A program made the position numbers and the translations under genes. 12,486 nucleotides of DNA, from assembly GCA_019677205.1 (NCBI GenBank), contig JAAMXY010003130.1, positions 1-12,486 on the forward strand, read 5' to 3'. Shown one piece after another: positions 1 through 9,616 of this stretch. Positions within the stretch are counted from its first letter, which is position 1, and every line of letters starts with the position of its first letter. Origin of the DNA: Pinguiococcus pyrenoidosus (Eukaryota; Sar; Pinguiophyceae; Pinguiochrysidales; Pinguiochrysidaceae). The notes under the pieces are model-generated. The model saw only the letters and a program-made list of their open reading frames with translations, made no database searches and was not told where the DNA came from.

Positions 1-280
1 AGCTGACGAGATCCATGACGCTTATCTGCTGCCTGCCTTCTGCTGCGCGTCCATACATGCCTTCCCTGCGCCCCTCGTCAATTCCTTTCCAGGCGAGTCT
101 CTCACCTTGACACCTCCTCTCCGGCTTCGCCGGTCTGCTTGGGCGGCAATTGCGCAACCAGGCAGCTCCGCACGACGCACGGAACCATGCATGTACGCCA
201 CCGTGCGACCCCTGCAACGAGAAGCAAGGCGCGCCCAAACACGGCGCGCTGAAGTACGGAGCGCCAAAGCATCGGAAAGC
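1..280. other. 3' flank of the USP gene; possible start of another gene
   Basis: This stretch lies beyond the stop codon of the protease gene. I see no AATAAA on the minus strand. One segment has exon-like edges on the minus strand: a pyrimidine-rich acceptor-like TTCTCGTTGCAG ending at 212, and a donor-like AAG/GTGAGA with the last exon base at 106. Inside it an ATG at 192-190 opens a short basic reading frame that begins MHGSVRRAELPG. It could be the first exon of a tightly packed downstream gene, a 3'-UTR exon, or chance. The rest of that gene would lie outside the window, so it cannot be tested here. Confidence 0.25.
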
Positions 281-3200
281 TTAGACGTCACCGCTACTCT
301 TAATATAATCAGCCCACGAGAGCGGCGGGGATCTTCTCATTTTAGAGGTATCCTCGAACGAGTACGTCTTCTCCACGATGATGTACTCCCGAACGTCACC
401 GTCGTCGTACACAACCTTGTGCTTGTTGGTCACTCCGTCGTACTCGGTGATTTCGCCGGGGTAGCATCGCCCCTCGCGCCATCGGACACTTATTCGTGCT
501 CCGAGCAGCACGGAGGGATCGTCGTCCGAGTCGTATCCTGGATCTTCGAAAAGAACGGCCTTCTCTTCCAGAGCCAAGTCGGCGAGCTCGTCGGATGCCG
601 GCATGTCCTGCGGGCTAGCGGGCTTCTTTCGGGCATCTGCCGATACATCTGGTGGCTCATCCCTCAGCTTTCGGAAGCGATCCAGCAGGCGGCGAGCGTC
701 GAAGTTGCCACGCTGCGGCGAGTGCTGGTACTGCCCGGTCCTGAAGAGGAGCAGCAAGAGTCAGCATCCGATTCGTCGCGCTGTTCTCGTCGTCACGTCA
801 TATCGTCGCGTCTTACCTCTTCGCCTTGAAGAGCTGTTGCTGGTACGTGCTCGCATAGCTATTCCGCAAGCGATTGTCCAGATAGTCGACGATGAACTGA
901 AGCCGCTTCGTGTCGCCCTTGAGGAGCACGTTCACGTACGGGTAGTTCTTCACGAGCCGGAAGAGCATCTCCAGGTTGACCTCGGAAGCACGGAGATACC
1001 GCAGAGTGTTGAAGACCTCCTCGAGCACGGTGTAGACCAGAGCTCGAACTCGCCAGGGGCGGAGGCTGTCCTCCATGGAGACCAAGGCGTAGAGGCATCG
1101 GAAGGGCTTCTTCAGGTCCACGTCATCGTGGACGACGACGGCTTTCTGGAGCTTGTTCACGAAGAGCTTGGACACGTTCTCATTCTCGTAGCACAGGTGC
1201 CAGATCAGAGGGCTCATCTGCAACTGCAGCGCTCTGGTCTTCACCTCCAGCACCATCCGGTTGACGAACGCTTCCGAAGTAACCAAGGCAAGCTCCAGGC
1301 CTGCGAGAGCGGGGCAAGGCGTCTCCCCGGAGTTGGGGTATTTCATAGGAGCACCGACCAGGCTGTACCACTTCACAATCGCGTAGATCGCCGGCAGCAA
1401 GGAAGCGTCATCTAGGCCTCGGTACTTGAAGTACGCATCCGTGGCGACATCTACGTCAAGGTCAAAGGAAGGGAACACTTGGGCCACATCGTGATCCCGT
1501 GCTACGGAGCTCCCGAGGAAGAGCACTTGCAGCCGGGCGAGCATGCCCGACCGCACCATCACGTCCGCGAGGGGCCACGAAGCCCTTGCCAGGCCTTCGA
1601 TGGGGCGGAAGAAGGATTTCCCCGGCTTCGGGTTCGCAACAATCCTTGCCAGCAGCGCGTTGACCATCGCAACGAAACGCAGGATGGGTTGGAGCGCTGC
1701 CGGAGCGGCGTCGACGTTTTGCAAGGTCACGCGCTGCAACGACCGGAACTGGGAACGGTTGCTGGCCTGCAGATGCCTGAACTCTGCCATGAGCACTCCG
1801 GCCAACGCATCAAAAATGCAGCCCTGGCAGAACGAATCCGCGCAACGTGTGTACACATCTTCAAGATATGCACTTCCGTTTGAGATCTGCAGCAGGAAAT
1901 CCTGCCGCGCTTCAGTGTTCGCTCCCAATATGGACACCACCTGCTTCTCCCAGGTCTTCAAGACCTCGCGCTCCCGAGCGGCGTACAGAGTCCCGAAGAA
2001 GAAATCGGCGGCCAGCTTCCCCTGCGCCCGCGTGTTGGCTTCAGACCGGTACAGCAGATCCGTCATGAAGGCGAAGTAGTTGCGATTGAGAATGTTGTTC
2101 TGTCGCCAGTAGTGCTCGTTCTCCGTCCGAATCGTGTCCGCAAGCTTCCTCGGCACCGGAAACAGCTGCCGGCCCCTCCTGACGCGAAGCGATCGCCGCT
2201 CGTCGTCCTCCTTGGCCAGCTTCTGGTCGTAGATGAGCATGAACGCGTTCTGGATCTTCCTCCGAGTGTATGTCCGCGACGCGCCTTGGCTGTTCTGGAA
2301 GTTCCCGTACATGTAGTTCACCTCCTCTTCTCCCCCAAAGCATTCCGCCGGGATGTCCTCCGGATCGAACTCCCCGACGAAGGTGTCGTTGAACTCGAAC
2401 CACCGGTCTTTGGAGCCACGCTCCTTGATGTAGCTGTAGTAGTGACCGCTGTTGGCGGTGCCCATGTGCACGACAATCCCAGCGAGCTCGTACATGAAAG
2501 CCTCCTCCGGAAGATCCTCGAAGCGCGTTGCGTTCCGGAACGAGCCCTTCTTGCCCCGCGACGTCTCCGCGTCGGCATCGCGCTTGCTGCTGCGCTTCGA
2601 ATCCGGCGTGGCATCTCCCCGGCCGTCTTGCGTGTACTCCCTCACGTCAAGCTCCATGGGGAACTCGAAGTAGTCGTTCAGCTTGATCTGCTGAAACGTT
2701 TCGTAGTCGAAGTCAAAGCGCTTGAGATGAATGACGAGATGCGGGGGGAGCTTCTTGAGGCTGAAGCGCTTCGTCGTGTCGAGGGTCTCCTTCTTGACAA
2801 CCTTTTCGCCGTTGTCCCCATCGCCCTCCTCCTCCCAGGTGTACTCCACCGTCTCGCCCTCGATGAACTTCGCCAGGGACTCCTCGAGGCTCCGAAGGTT
2901 CAAGATGGGCACTTCGATGAGATAGAAGACGTCCTCCCGCTCCCGGTACTTGTCGGGCTCGGCCAGCAGCTCCTGGGCTACCGTACCCTGGACGGTGTCT
3001 TCAAGGAGATTCTCGGAATCGGTGGTCATCAGCTTCGACTCGAGCTTCGTGAGAAGGTTGGAGAAGAACTCCGCAGCATCCTGCTGGACAAGGACGTCAA
3101 TCGGCTGATTGTCCCAGTCCTTGAAGGCCTGAGTGAAGCTCCGCGGATTGTAGGCGGCCTTCTCCGAGTTCTGCAAGTACGAGAACATCTTCTGCAGCTG

Positions 3201-6200
3201 CGCGATGATGTCCTCGGTGTCGTCCTCGTCGTCTTCGTCTTCGTCCTCGAAGTCAAGGATCGCACGACGGAAACGAGGCATCATGAAGAGCTGCTGCAGG
3301 ATACTGTTCAAGTAGCAGATGCAGCCAAGATTTGCCAGGCCCACGTATCCGGTGGTGGACTTCGGCAAGGGTGCCGCGAGCCGGGAGGGGCGCACCATCA
3401 GGTCTGACCCGCGTCGAGCTGAACCCGAGTCGCTGTCTTCCGCATCGGTCAGGTCCATGGAATCGTCGTCGGCAGGCTCCCGCTTGCCGCCCTTGGCCGG
3501 TGTAGATCGCGAGCGGATCACCTCGGCGAGACCGTGATGCGCCTGGACCCGGCTAACGATGCTGTCAAAGCTCGCTCCACCGCCTCGGCAAAGCTCCGCG
3601 AGAAGCTCGAAGCAAGCCTTCCTGGTGTTGGAGTTCTTTGCCTTCGGCGGATCTGCAACCGTCCCTACAGGGGACGACTCCGTGGAGGAGCCCTCGGCGA
3701 GCCTGAGGGCAACTGGTCGGTCCACGCCGGACGAGACCGGCATCTCAAAGAGGCATCTGTCGAAGAGCTCCTCCAGCAGGCCGCTCTGACCGAGGCTGCG
3801 GCGAATGTCACTGACCTCGCGCACCCGGGCTGCCCCAGCTGCCACGAGGACTTCCTTCAGGAGGGAAGCCGTCCCTGATAGGACGGGATCCTCCGTCTCG
3901 GAGCTCGTTTCGGCGTACCCTCGCTCCACGATCATTGCTCGTAAGAAATTCGCCAACGACGAGACATCAATGCTCTGCAAGGCACCTTCGAACTTCACTA
4001 TTCGGCAGGCGGTGAGGAAGAATTCGCGGCAGTGCTTCTCGTGATTCAGCACTTCCGACAGCGCATCACACAGCATCTTCGCCAGTGCAGACGCCAACGA
4101 GCTGCCGTTCGGCGAGCACTCGCTGCTTGTCCGGCATATCCGGAGCACTCCCTTCGCGACGACTACGCGAATGCTCTTCTCCGGGGAGCGCAGCACACCG
4201 TGCACGACAGCCTCGTGCAGGACCGGAATGCCTGCGAGCTGCATGACGACCTGGGGATGCAGACGGCTGACCGCGTCGAAGACCTCGAAGCTGTTCTTGC
4301 ACACGACCGCCTCGGTCGTGAGGGATCCGCTAGGATCCCCCTCCTGGGCGTTCCCCTCGCCACCCTCATCGGCCAGGAAGGACCCGTCTCGCTCGAGCGC
4401 CTTCCCGGAAGAGTTCTGCGTCATGCTCTTGAAGGTCTCGAACCGACGCCGCCTCTGCTCTTCGCGCTTCAGCTCCTTCAGATGCTCCTTCTCTGCATCC
4501 GTGAGCACCCGCTCCTTGGCGGTGCTTGAGACGTGGTGCACAACCTCCAGCAGCCTCTCAAGCAGCCGCATGATGTCCTTGTGACCCATCTCCTGGATGA
4601 GGACGCGCCGGACCTCCTCGGCGCAATCGGCCTGAGACTTGGCCTCGTCCGCCTTCTCTTGGTCTTTCGAGGGCGGCGCCGCCTGGCTGGGGCCGGAGTC
4701 GTCCAGTCCTTTCGCGAACAAGGACGTGAGCTTCAGGACGGCCGTGAGGAACTTCTTGCCCAGGCTGCTGTTGGCCATGCTGCCGATATCGCTACTGGTG
4801 AGCAGACGAAGCAGGTAGGAGATTCCACCCCTCTTCACGAAGGACAGGATCCATGCCGTGGCGCTTGCCTTGGTAGGCATGAAGGGGTCAAAGCTCGACT
4901 CCACAATTTCCGTGGCTATTCTCAATTGGTAAAGGACGCGAGGGATGGAGGAGGCGTCGATCTGGAGATCGCGGCTCATGAACGAGCTGCCCTCATCGAA
5001 GTTCTGGATCTCCGACACCATCGCGTCGTTCTGCGGAAGGATCTCCACCAGCAGCCACGCCTCTTCCACGACCGCGCTGCCCGAGTCCATCAGTCGGAAG
5101 AGGAGTCCGAAATGCTCCGGAACATTGGCAAGCATGCGGAGGGGCCGCAGCCTCTCGTTTTCCAGATCTTCCACCTCCTCGGGATGCACGTAGCTCAGGG
5201 TGTCCGTCCCCGCTTCCACCCGCAGGTCGACGTCCACAACCCCATACTGCATCAAGTTCGCGCTCTCCAGCGCCATGGTGTCGAAGCGGTCGCACGGCAA
5301 GTACTCGCCCCGGCGGTTGAGAATGCGAGTCTTGTTGGGAGGATATCTCACGAGGGCCGCGATGCGCTTGCGAAGCATGCCCACGGTGGTGACGCGACCC
5401 TTGACGACGAGCCGAAGCTCCCGATTCAGATAATTCTTCCTTCCGCTGCTGCGGACGATGACGCGCAGGATGGACTCGTCAGGCCCCAGCACAAGCGCCG
5501 GAATCGTGGCAAGGCTAGGCTTCGTCGTGGGGGTCACCTCCGCATCAGGAACCTTGATCTCCAGGAGGAAGGAGCGAAGCAGCCGCAGGATCTGGGTGGC
5601 GGCCGCATCGCCGTCGCTCCCGGACGCCAGGTTGGCAGAGAGCTGCTGCATGCACTTTTGGATGAAGCCTTCCCAGACGGTCCGCTTGCTGAGACGCTTC
5701 GAGAGCTGCAGCTGGAGCAGGATCACGAACTCGGTCACCTGCGCCCGGACCTCCTCGTTTTCGCAGTGCAACAGAATGCTCCACAGGATGCCGAAGCCCT
5801 TGAGGTCCGCGTTCTCGACGAAGAGCCTTCCTTCGTGCTGGATCGTCAGCCGACTCGGCTTCAGGCACGTGTTCACAAGCTTGAAGTAGCGCTCGATGCA
5901 CTCGTAGCCGTCCTTCGAAAGCGTCTCAAAGCGAAGGCTCCCGTCGTTCTTGCAGAGCAGCTGCTCGAAAATGCTGAAAAGCGTCTCCCTCGACATGGTG
6001 ACCAGCGAGTTGGACCTGCTCTGGGAGACCGTCTCGTGCGGGGCGACCTCCGACAACCAGCGGAGAATCAGATTCGTCTCCTCCTCGAAGAGCTTCTCCA
6101 GCGTGCAGGCGTTGTACAGATGGAGGATCTGGCTGAAGGCCAGCTCCACGGAGCAGTTCTGCACGATGAAGGCGAGGAAGTTGAGCCTCGTCATGACGCC

Positions 6201-8964
6201 CTCCTTCATCTCCTGCTCGGATCCATCGATGGCCGCGGGGGGGGGCGACGCCACCCCTTTCCGGCCTCGCCCGAAGCGAGGCTTGGTTCCGAACAGCCCG
6301 CGGCGCTCTTCCTTCTTGCTTGCGTCCTTCTCGTGGATGGCCTTGAATTCGTCGATGCAAAGCTGCAGCAGCTTGTGCTCGTTGTGCAGCTCCAGAAGCA
6401 CGCGCTCCCGACTCTTCGACGCCGGTCGACCGCGCGTGGTGGTAGACCGGCTGGTTGGCAGGCAACCGATCATCCTGTGCAGCGCCTTGATGGATAGCGT
6501 GACCGAGGTCCGGTTCCGAATGTTCTGGATCGCAGCAGTTGACAGCAGGGAGAGCACGACGAAGTTGGGGTCCCGCTCCGTCAGGTCACAGATCGCATCG
6601 AGGACGTGATCCGTGGTGCTGTCGGCGGCGGCGCCAGTACTTCCCCCATGGAGAGTCTGCCAGAGGAGGTCCAATCCGAAGCTGAGCGTCTGGCGCTCGC
6701 GTATGCGTCCAAGGGACGCCTCGGTGAACTCGCGGACCAGGTCAATGTGCACGTCCTGCAGCTCGCTGGGGAGCAGCGCCCTGACCTTCTCGTCGACGTC
6801 GTCGAGCTGCTCTGCGGTGAGCCGCGGCATGACGCTCACGAGGATCGCGAAGACGCTCCGCTGCTGCGATGGCTGCTCCGCCGCCTTCCACAGCGTGTCA
6901 AGCACCGTGCTGGAAAGCTTCCCCTGAGACGCAAGGAAGAGGAGCATGTCCGTGGACCGCTTCATCAGCTCGATGTGCGTATCTGCCACCTTCAGCTCCT
7001 TCAGGACTTCCGGGTCGCCCAGGACGAGCTCGGGGACGCGCTCCGTCGTCAGGAATTCCGCGATCCAATCGCCGCTCAGGAGCGGCCTGGGAAGCGAGCT
7101 TCTGCCGAGGTTCATGTAGTTCGTCTTGTTCGACTCGTAGTTGCTGACCACGGAGATCATGTCGTTGATGTGCGAGACACCCTTGATGCGGTAGTTGAGC
7201 AGCGGGCAGATGATCAAGCGCTTGGCCATCCTCATCTTGAACTTCTCAATGATCTCCTCGGAGTTGAGGTCGGGACGCACGTCGTTGACGAGAATCTCCA
7301 GCTGGTGCACGATCGTCTCGATTGCGTCGTTGCTGCTGGGACTGATGCTCTTGAGCTCGTCATCGCTGACGCTGATCAGCCGATCCAGGACCACCTCGTG
7401 GAAGGTCTTGAAGTACGACTTGAGGAACGGCTTCGTGTAGAGCGTCCGCAGGTAGGAGATGGTGCGGACGTAGTAGTCCACCTCCGTGAGGCTGCATACG
7501 GGGCCGCTCGGACCGTCGCTCCCAAGCCCAATGCGGCTGGCGATGAGCTCGAAACCCCGCAGGCGGCCCATGTAGTTCATCATGCCCACCAGCACTCGCA
7601 CGCCGGTGTTCTGGCGGAACGCAAGATAGTCCTGCGGCTCGTCCACGTACTCCGCGATGGAGTCAATGTGCCCCTTGGAGTAGCGATCGTAGAAGTACGC
7701 GCAGTGCTGGTCAACGCCACACAGGCGATGGAACTGCTGGAGGATCTCGGGCATCACCGGCCTCTGCGTGTTCCCGATGTTGTCGACGACCACGTCCATG
7801 AGATAGCGCAGGAAATCCATGACGATCGGAAGCACCGAGGGATCTTCATACTGGGACGTCATACAGGCCTCAACGAAGTGGGGCAGATCCACGACCCAGA
7901 ACCTCGACCCGCCTTGCTCCTGCCCGCTGCTCCGTGCATCGTGCGCGACTCGCAACTTCTCCTTGAAGCTCGCAATCTCTTCCTCGCTGACGGCCCAGAT
8001 GCCTCCGACCGTGCGCTTCCTCCAGCCGGTGTCCTTCCCGGAGGTATGCGTCCCCACAGGCGCAAGCTTGGGACTGTCCCGTGGCATGGTGTCATCCCAC
8101 TTGGAGCCCCAGTTTTTGTAGTGGATGGTCACGGTGCCGTCGGTGGCCTCAATCACCTGCTCGAAGCGACGGTTAGCGTCGCGAACGCAGGCGGCGGGCG
8201 GACGGGCCGGCGAGCGGACGGGGAAAGGGGAAGAAGGGGAAGAGGGGCGCGACAGACGTTGTGTACCTGTGCTACTCTCCAGACGCTCTCGGTGTCCAGG
8301 GCGTCCACCCAGTCATCCAGCTTGAGGTCGAAGCCACTCCAACCGGCTTCACCAGTGCTGCGCTTCAAGAACAGCCTTGCCGGCACGCTTCCACCCAGGA
8401 TGCACTGGTTCACCTCTTCGAAGTCCCCGTCCTCCGGCGCCTGGTCCCCAAAGACGATGCACACGTGGCTGACCGGCACATCGCCCTCTGCTTGGCTCCG
8501 TTTCACGCAGAGGTACTTGCGGCTGTCCGTGCCCTTGGTGAGATTGCGCTTGATCCTTTCGTAGCCCTCTGGCACATCCTCCCCGCCGTCGAGCACGAGG
8601 ACATCCACGATTGGCTCTCCCGCGCTCGGGCTCTCGGTGACCCAGAGATACGACTGCACGGCGCTGTCGCTGTGCTCGTTGATGTCCGCCCGCCCTTGAA
8701 GGACGAAAAGGCAGAGTGAGCCGCTGCTTTCCGCGCAAGCCTTCCGTGGCATGCCAGCGCTTCCGGCACGTCCGCATGGCCTTCCAAATCCCTGCTGCGA
8801 GCTGAGGTCGGGCCAGCGCCGAGGCCACGACGCAAGCTCTCCCTCTTTCGACTTCTGCGGGGTCGTGGCGGTGCAAACGCACCTGCTGCCGCCGTGGTGA
8901 CGCGGTGGAATCCGCCCGGAGCCAGCACGTCATTGTAGGTCACGAAGAACCCGGTGATGGGCAT
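281..8964 (-). CDS. Giant USP9X/USP34-type ubiquitin carboxyl-terminal hydrolase with MABP-like and Tudor-like ends
   Basis: Spliced CDS: 8883-8964, 8267-8694, 817-8156 and 281-740 (8310 nt, 2769 residues, TAA stop at 283-281). It is predicted to be a cysteine isopeptidase (family C19) that removes ubiquitin from proteins. Domains in order: three-repeat MABP-like prism (about 2-139), Tudor/MBT-like fold (about 155-195), long helical, probably armadillo-like region (about 210-1735), ubiquitin-like insert (about 1064-1152), catalytic core (1773-2149), helical C-terminal region (2150-2616) and Tudor-like domain (2697-2741). The length fits the USP9X/USP34/USP24 giants (roughly 2500-3500 residues). 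The ATG at 8964 was chosen because MPITGFFV starts the first MABP repeat directly. The reading frame at 8156 opens with GTG right after an acceptor AG, so it is an internal exon edge and not a start. Exon 3 (7340 nt) is a single open frame. Which giant USP is the true orthologue is uncertain. Confidence 0.93.
368..502 (-). other. C-terminal Tudor-like domain of the USP
   Basis: Residues 2697-2741 read GARISVRWREGRCYPGEITE, then YDGVTNKHKVVYDDGDVREY. The pattern V-x-W-x-x-x-x-x-Y-x-G-x-[IV]-x-x-Y-D-x-x-x-x-K-H-x-V-x-Y-D-D-G-D is the signature of Tudor-like barrels such as those in plant PDS5-type proteins. Such domains often bind methylated histone tails or other modified proteins. It sits on its own exon after a linker rich in Pro, Asp and Glu. 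Known animal USP9X proteins do not have this tail as far as I recall. Confidence 0.8.
741..816 (-). other. Intron 3 of the USP gene (76 nt, phase 2)
   Basis: The donor AAGAG/GTAAGA is close to the ideal consensus. The acceptor follows TGCTGCTCCTCTTCAG with a GCTGACT branch-like site upstream. Splicing makes an AGG Arg codon (residue 2617) and continues TGQYQHSPQRG into the exon with the C-terminal Tudor-like domain. Without splicing, the frame hits TAA inside the donor itself (AGG TAA). Confidence 0.87.
2220..3350 (-). other. USP catalytic core, active residues intact, zinc ribbon missing
   Basis: Residues 1773-2149. The Cys box reads GYVGLANLGCICYLNS with the catalytic Cys at 1784 (codon 3317-3315). 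The QQDAAEF motif has its Asp at 1863. The His box ANSGHYYSY places the catalytic His at 2075 (codon 2444-2442), followed by RWFEFNDTFV with Asn2093 (or the adjacent Asp2094) as the third residue. The beta-strand LPPHLVIHLKRFDFD is also typical. All key residues point to an active enzyme. There are no cysteines between 1784 and 2075, so the CxxC pairs found in many relatives are absent. An acidic insert (1805-1819) follows the Cys box and a Lys/Arg/Ser-rich insert precedes the His box. Confidence 0.93.
5211..5477 (-). other. Ubiquitin-like insert in the USP helical region
   Basis: Residues about 1064-1152 run from ESILRVIVRSSG to VDVDLRVEAG. They show a beta-grasp-like order: two strands (ILRVIVRS; ELRLVVKG), a helix begun by TTVGMLRKRIAAL, then a PPNKTRILNRRGEYLP stretch and a final strand. 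USP9X-type proteases are known to carry a ubiquitin-like domain in the helical region before the catalytic core, so the position fits. The fold is inferred from the pattern only. Confidence 0.5.
8082..8314 (-). other. N-terminal Tudor/MBT-like fold of the USP (split by intron 2)
   Basis: After splicing, residues about 155-195 read DWVDALDTESVWRVAQ followed by VIEATDGTVTIHYKNWGSKWDD. The pattern W-V-D-x-x-D, W-R-x-A-x-V, then V-x-I-H-Y-x-x-W-x-x-K-W-D is typical of the small beta-barrels of Tudor, MBT and chromo-barrel domains. Members of these families bind methylated residues or act as interaction modules. The aromatic cage cannot be judged reliably by eye. That the motif only becomes continuous after removing intron 2 supports the splice model. 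Confidence 0.65.
8157..8266 (-). other. Intron 2 of the USP gene (110 nt, phase 0)
   Basis: The donor is CAG/GTACAC, the acceptor is GAGCAG, and a GCTAACC branch-like site sits about 20 nt before the acceptor. Splicing joins ESVWRVAQ to VIEATDGTVTIHY inside the N-terminal Tudor/MBT-like fold. The exon 2 frame stays open through the intron and stops just past the acceptor, so retention would give a short protein of about 208 residues carrying only the MABP-like part. Confidence 0.9.
8267..8964 (-). other. MABP-like beta-prism region of the USP
   Basis: This spans exons 1-2. Residues 2-139 hold three similar units, each starting with a hydrophobic strand, then a P-x-G-[FY] or similar turn and a [LV]-C/W-V-[KT] ending: PITGFFVTYND...APGGFHRV...SYLWVTES, PIVDVLVLDG...VPEGYERI...YLCVKRS, and PVSHVCIVFGD...GDFEEVN...LFLKRS. 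MABP domains in MVB12 and DENN proteins have this threefold prism plan and are linked to membranes or trafficking. The assignment rests on pattern matching by eye. The intron between exons 1 and 2 falls inside the first repeat. Confidence 0.75.
8695..8882 (-). other. Intron 1 of the USP gene (188 nt, phase 1)
   Basis: The donor is GCAG/GTGCGT and the acceptor follows a pyrimidine-rich TTTTCGTCCTTCAAG. Splicing splits a Gly codon (residue 28) and joins the two halves of the first MABP repeat, ending TTAAA and resuming GRADINEHS. The acceptor is AAG rather than the more usual CAG. An ATG at 8752 inside the intron opens a frame into exon 2, but starting there would lose the first strand of the repeat. 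Confidence 0.85.
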
Positions 8965-9568
8965 GGTCGCTCGCCCGCGGCGCTGCCCACGAGCTCCTTA
9001 CGGCGCGGATTTCTTCCCCGGTCCTGCACGAGTGGAAACGAAACCGGCCGAATCGTCGCTTTCAAACGCCCGATACTGCCGAACCTCTCCAAGAAGCAGA
9101 CGTCTGGGCAGAAAGGACACACAAAGAGACGTATCTGGGACACGCGACGGGCCTTCCTGCGAAGCTGCGGCCACGAGCGCTCCAGACCCTCAGGCGCCAG
9201 CTCGATGGTGTATGCGGACGAAGGATCCTCTCGCCTTGCGACGGCCATAGATGCGGTGAGATGCTGCCAACATTGACATTAGGATCTGCGATAAACGGGT
9301 ATTTTGCCGGCCACAAAAAAATTGGATTTGAATAAAGTGATGGAGACATGGGGTGAACGGATCAGAATCAGCGTTTGATTGAGTTGGGGTCGAATCTCAG
9401 CTCAGCCGTAGGATTCGTCACCAAGGCCTTCCCATCGGATCTTCCAAGAGCATCTCTTGCCCCAGTTTGACTAGATCATACTTTAAAATTGATGTACGCC
9501 CGCCGGTACCGCGTTGTCGAGCTGAGCGCGGAGCACGGAGCAGCTGAGCCCGGTGGGGGCGATGCGTT

Positions 9569-9616
9569 TCCCACGCCAAGCGTCCTTCTTCTTCCCACGC
9601 CACGTGTCCCACGCCA
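9569..9616. repeat. Three copies of TCCCACGCCA around a CACGTG G-box
   Basis: Exact decamers TCCCACGCCA begin at 9569, 9593 and 9607. The palindrome CACGTG occupies 9601-9606, overlapping the end of copy two and abutting copy three. CACGTG is the core of G-box/E-box sites bound by bZIP and bHLH factors. About 50 nt further on the plus strand lies ATAAAAA (9656). The cluster looks like a promoter or enhancer element. It could serve the USP gene (about 600 nt upstream of its ATG) or an unseen plus-strand transcript. Confidence 0.4.

Noticed and set aside
2112-3407. 431-residue plus-strand open frame opposite the USP catalytic core
   Set aside because: Mirror of the conserved catalytic exon; Leu/Val/Arg-rich with no motif.
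813-8156. Treating 8156 as the start and 813 as the end of the protease
   Set aside because: The frame opens with GTG right after an acceptor AG, and it ends in TAA formed by a near-ideal splice donor. Conserved domains continue in frame on both sides after splicing.
4533-8564. Two very long plus-strand open frames (about 650 residues each; 4533-6497 and 6606-8564) opposite the USP gene
   Set aside because: They lie antisense to a conserved coding exon, have repetitive His/Leu/Arg/Asp-rich composition and no recognisable domain. They follow from the codon bias of the minus-strand gene.
9331-9336. AATAAA on the plus strand as a polyadenylation signal
   Set aside because: No plus-strand gene ends here; both genes run on the minus strand. 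It lies in an AT-rich patch and is probably chance.
9383-9400. GGGGTCGAATCTC, resembling the T-arm of a tRNA
   Set aside because: The stem needs G-U pairs, the loop lacks the usual T54, and no matching acceptor stem or D-arm exists at the right distance.
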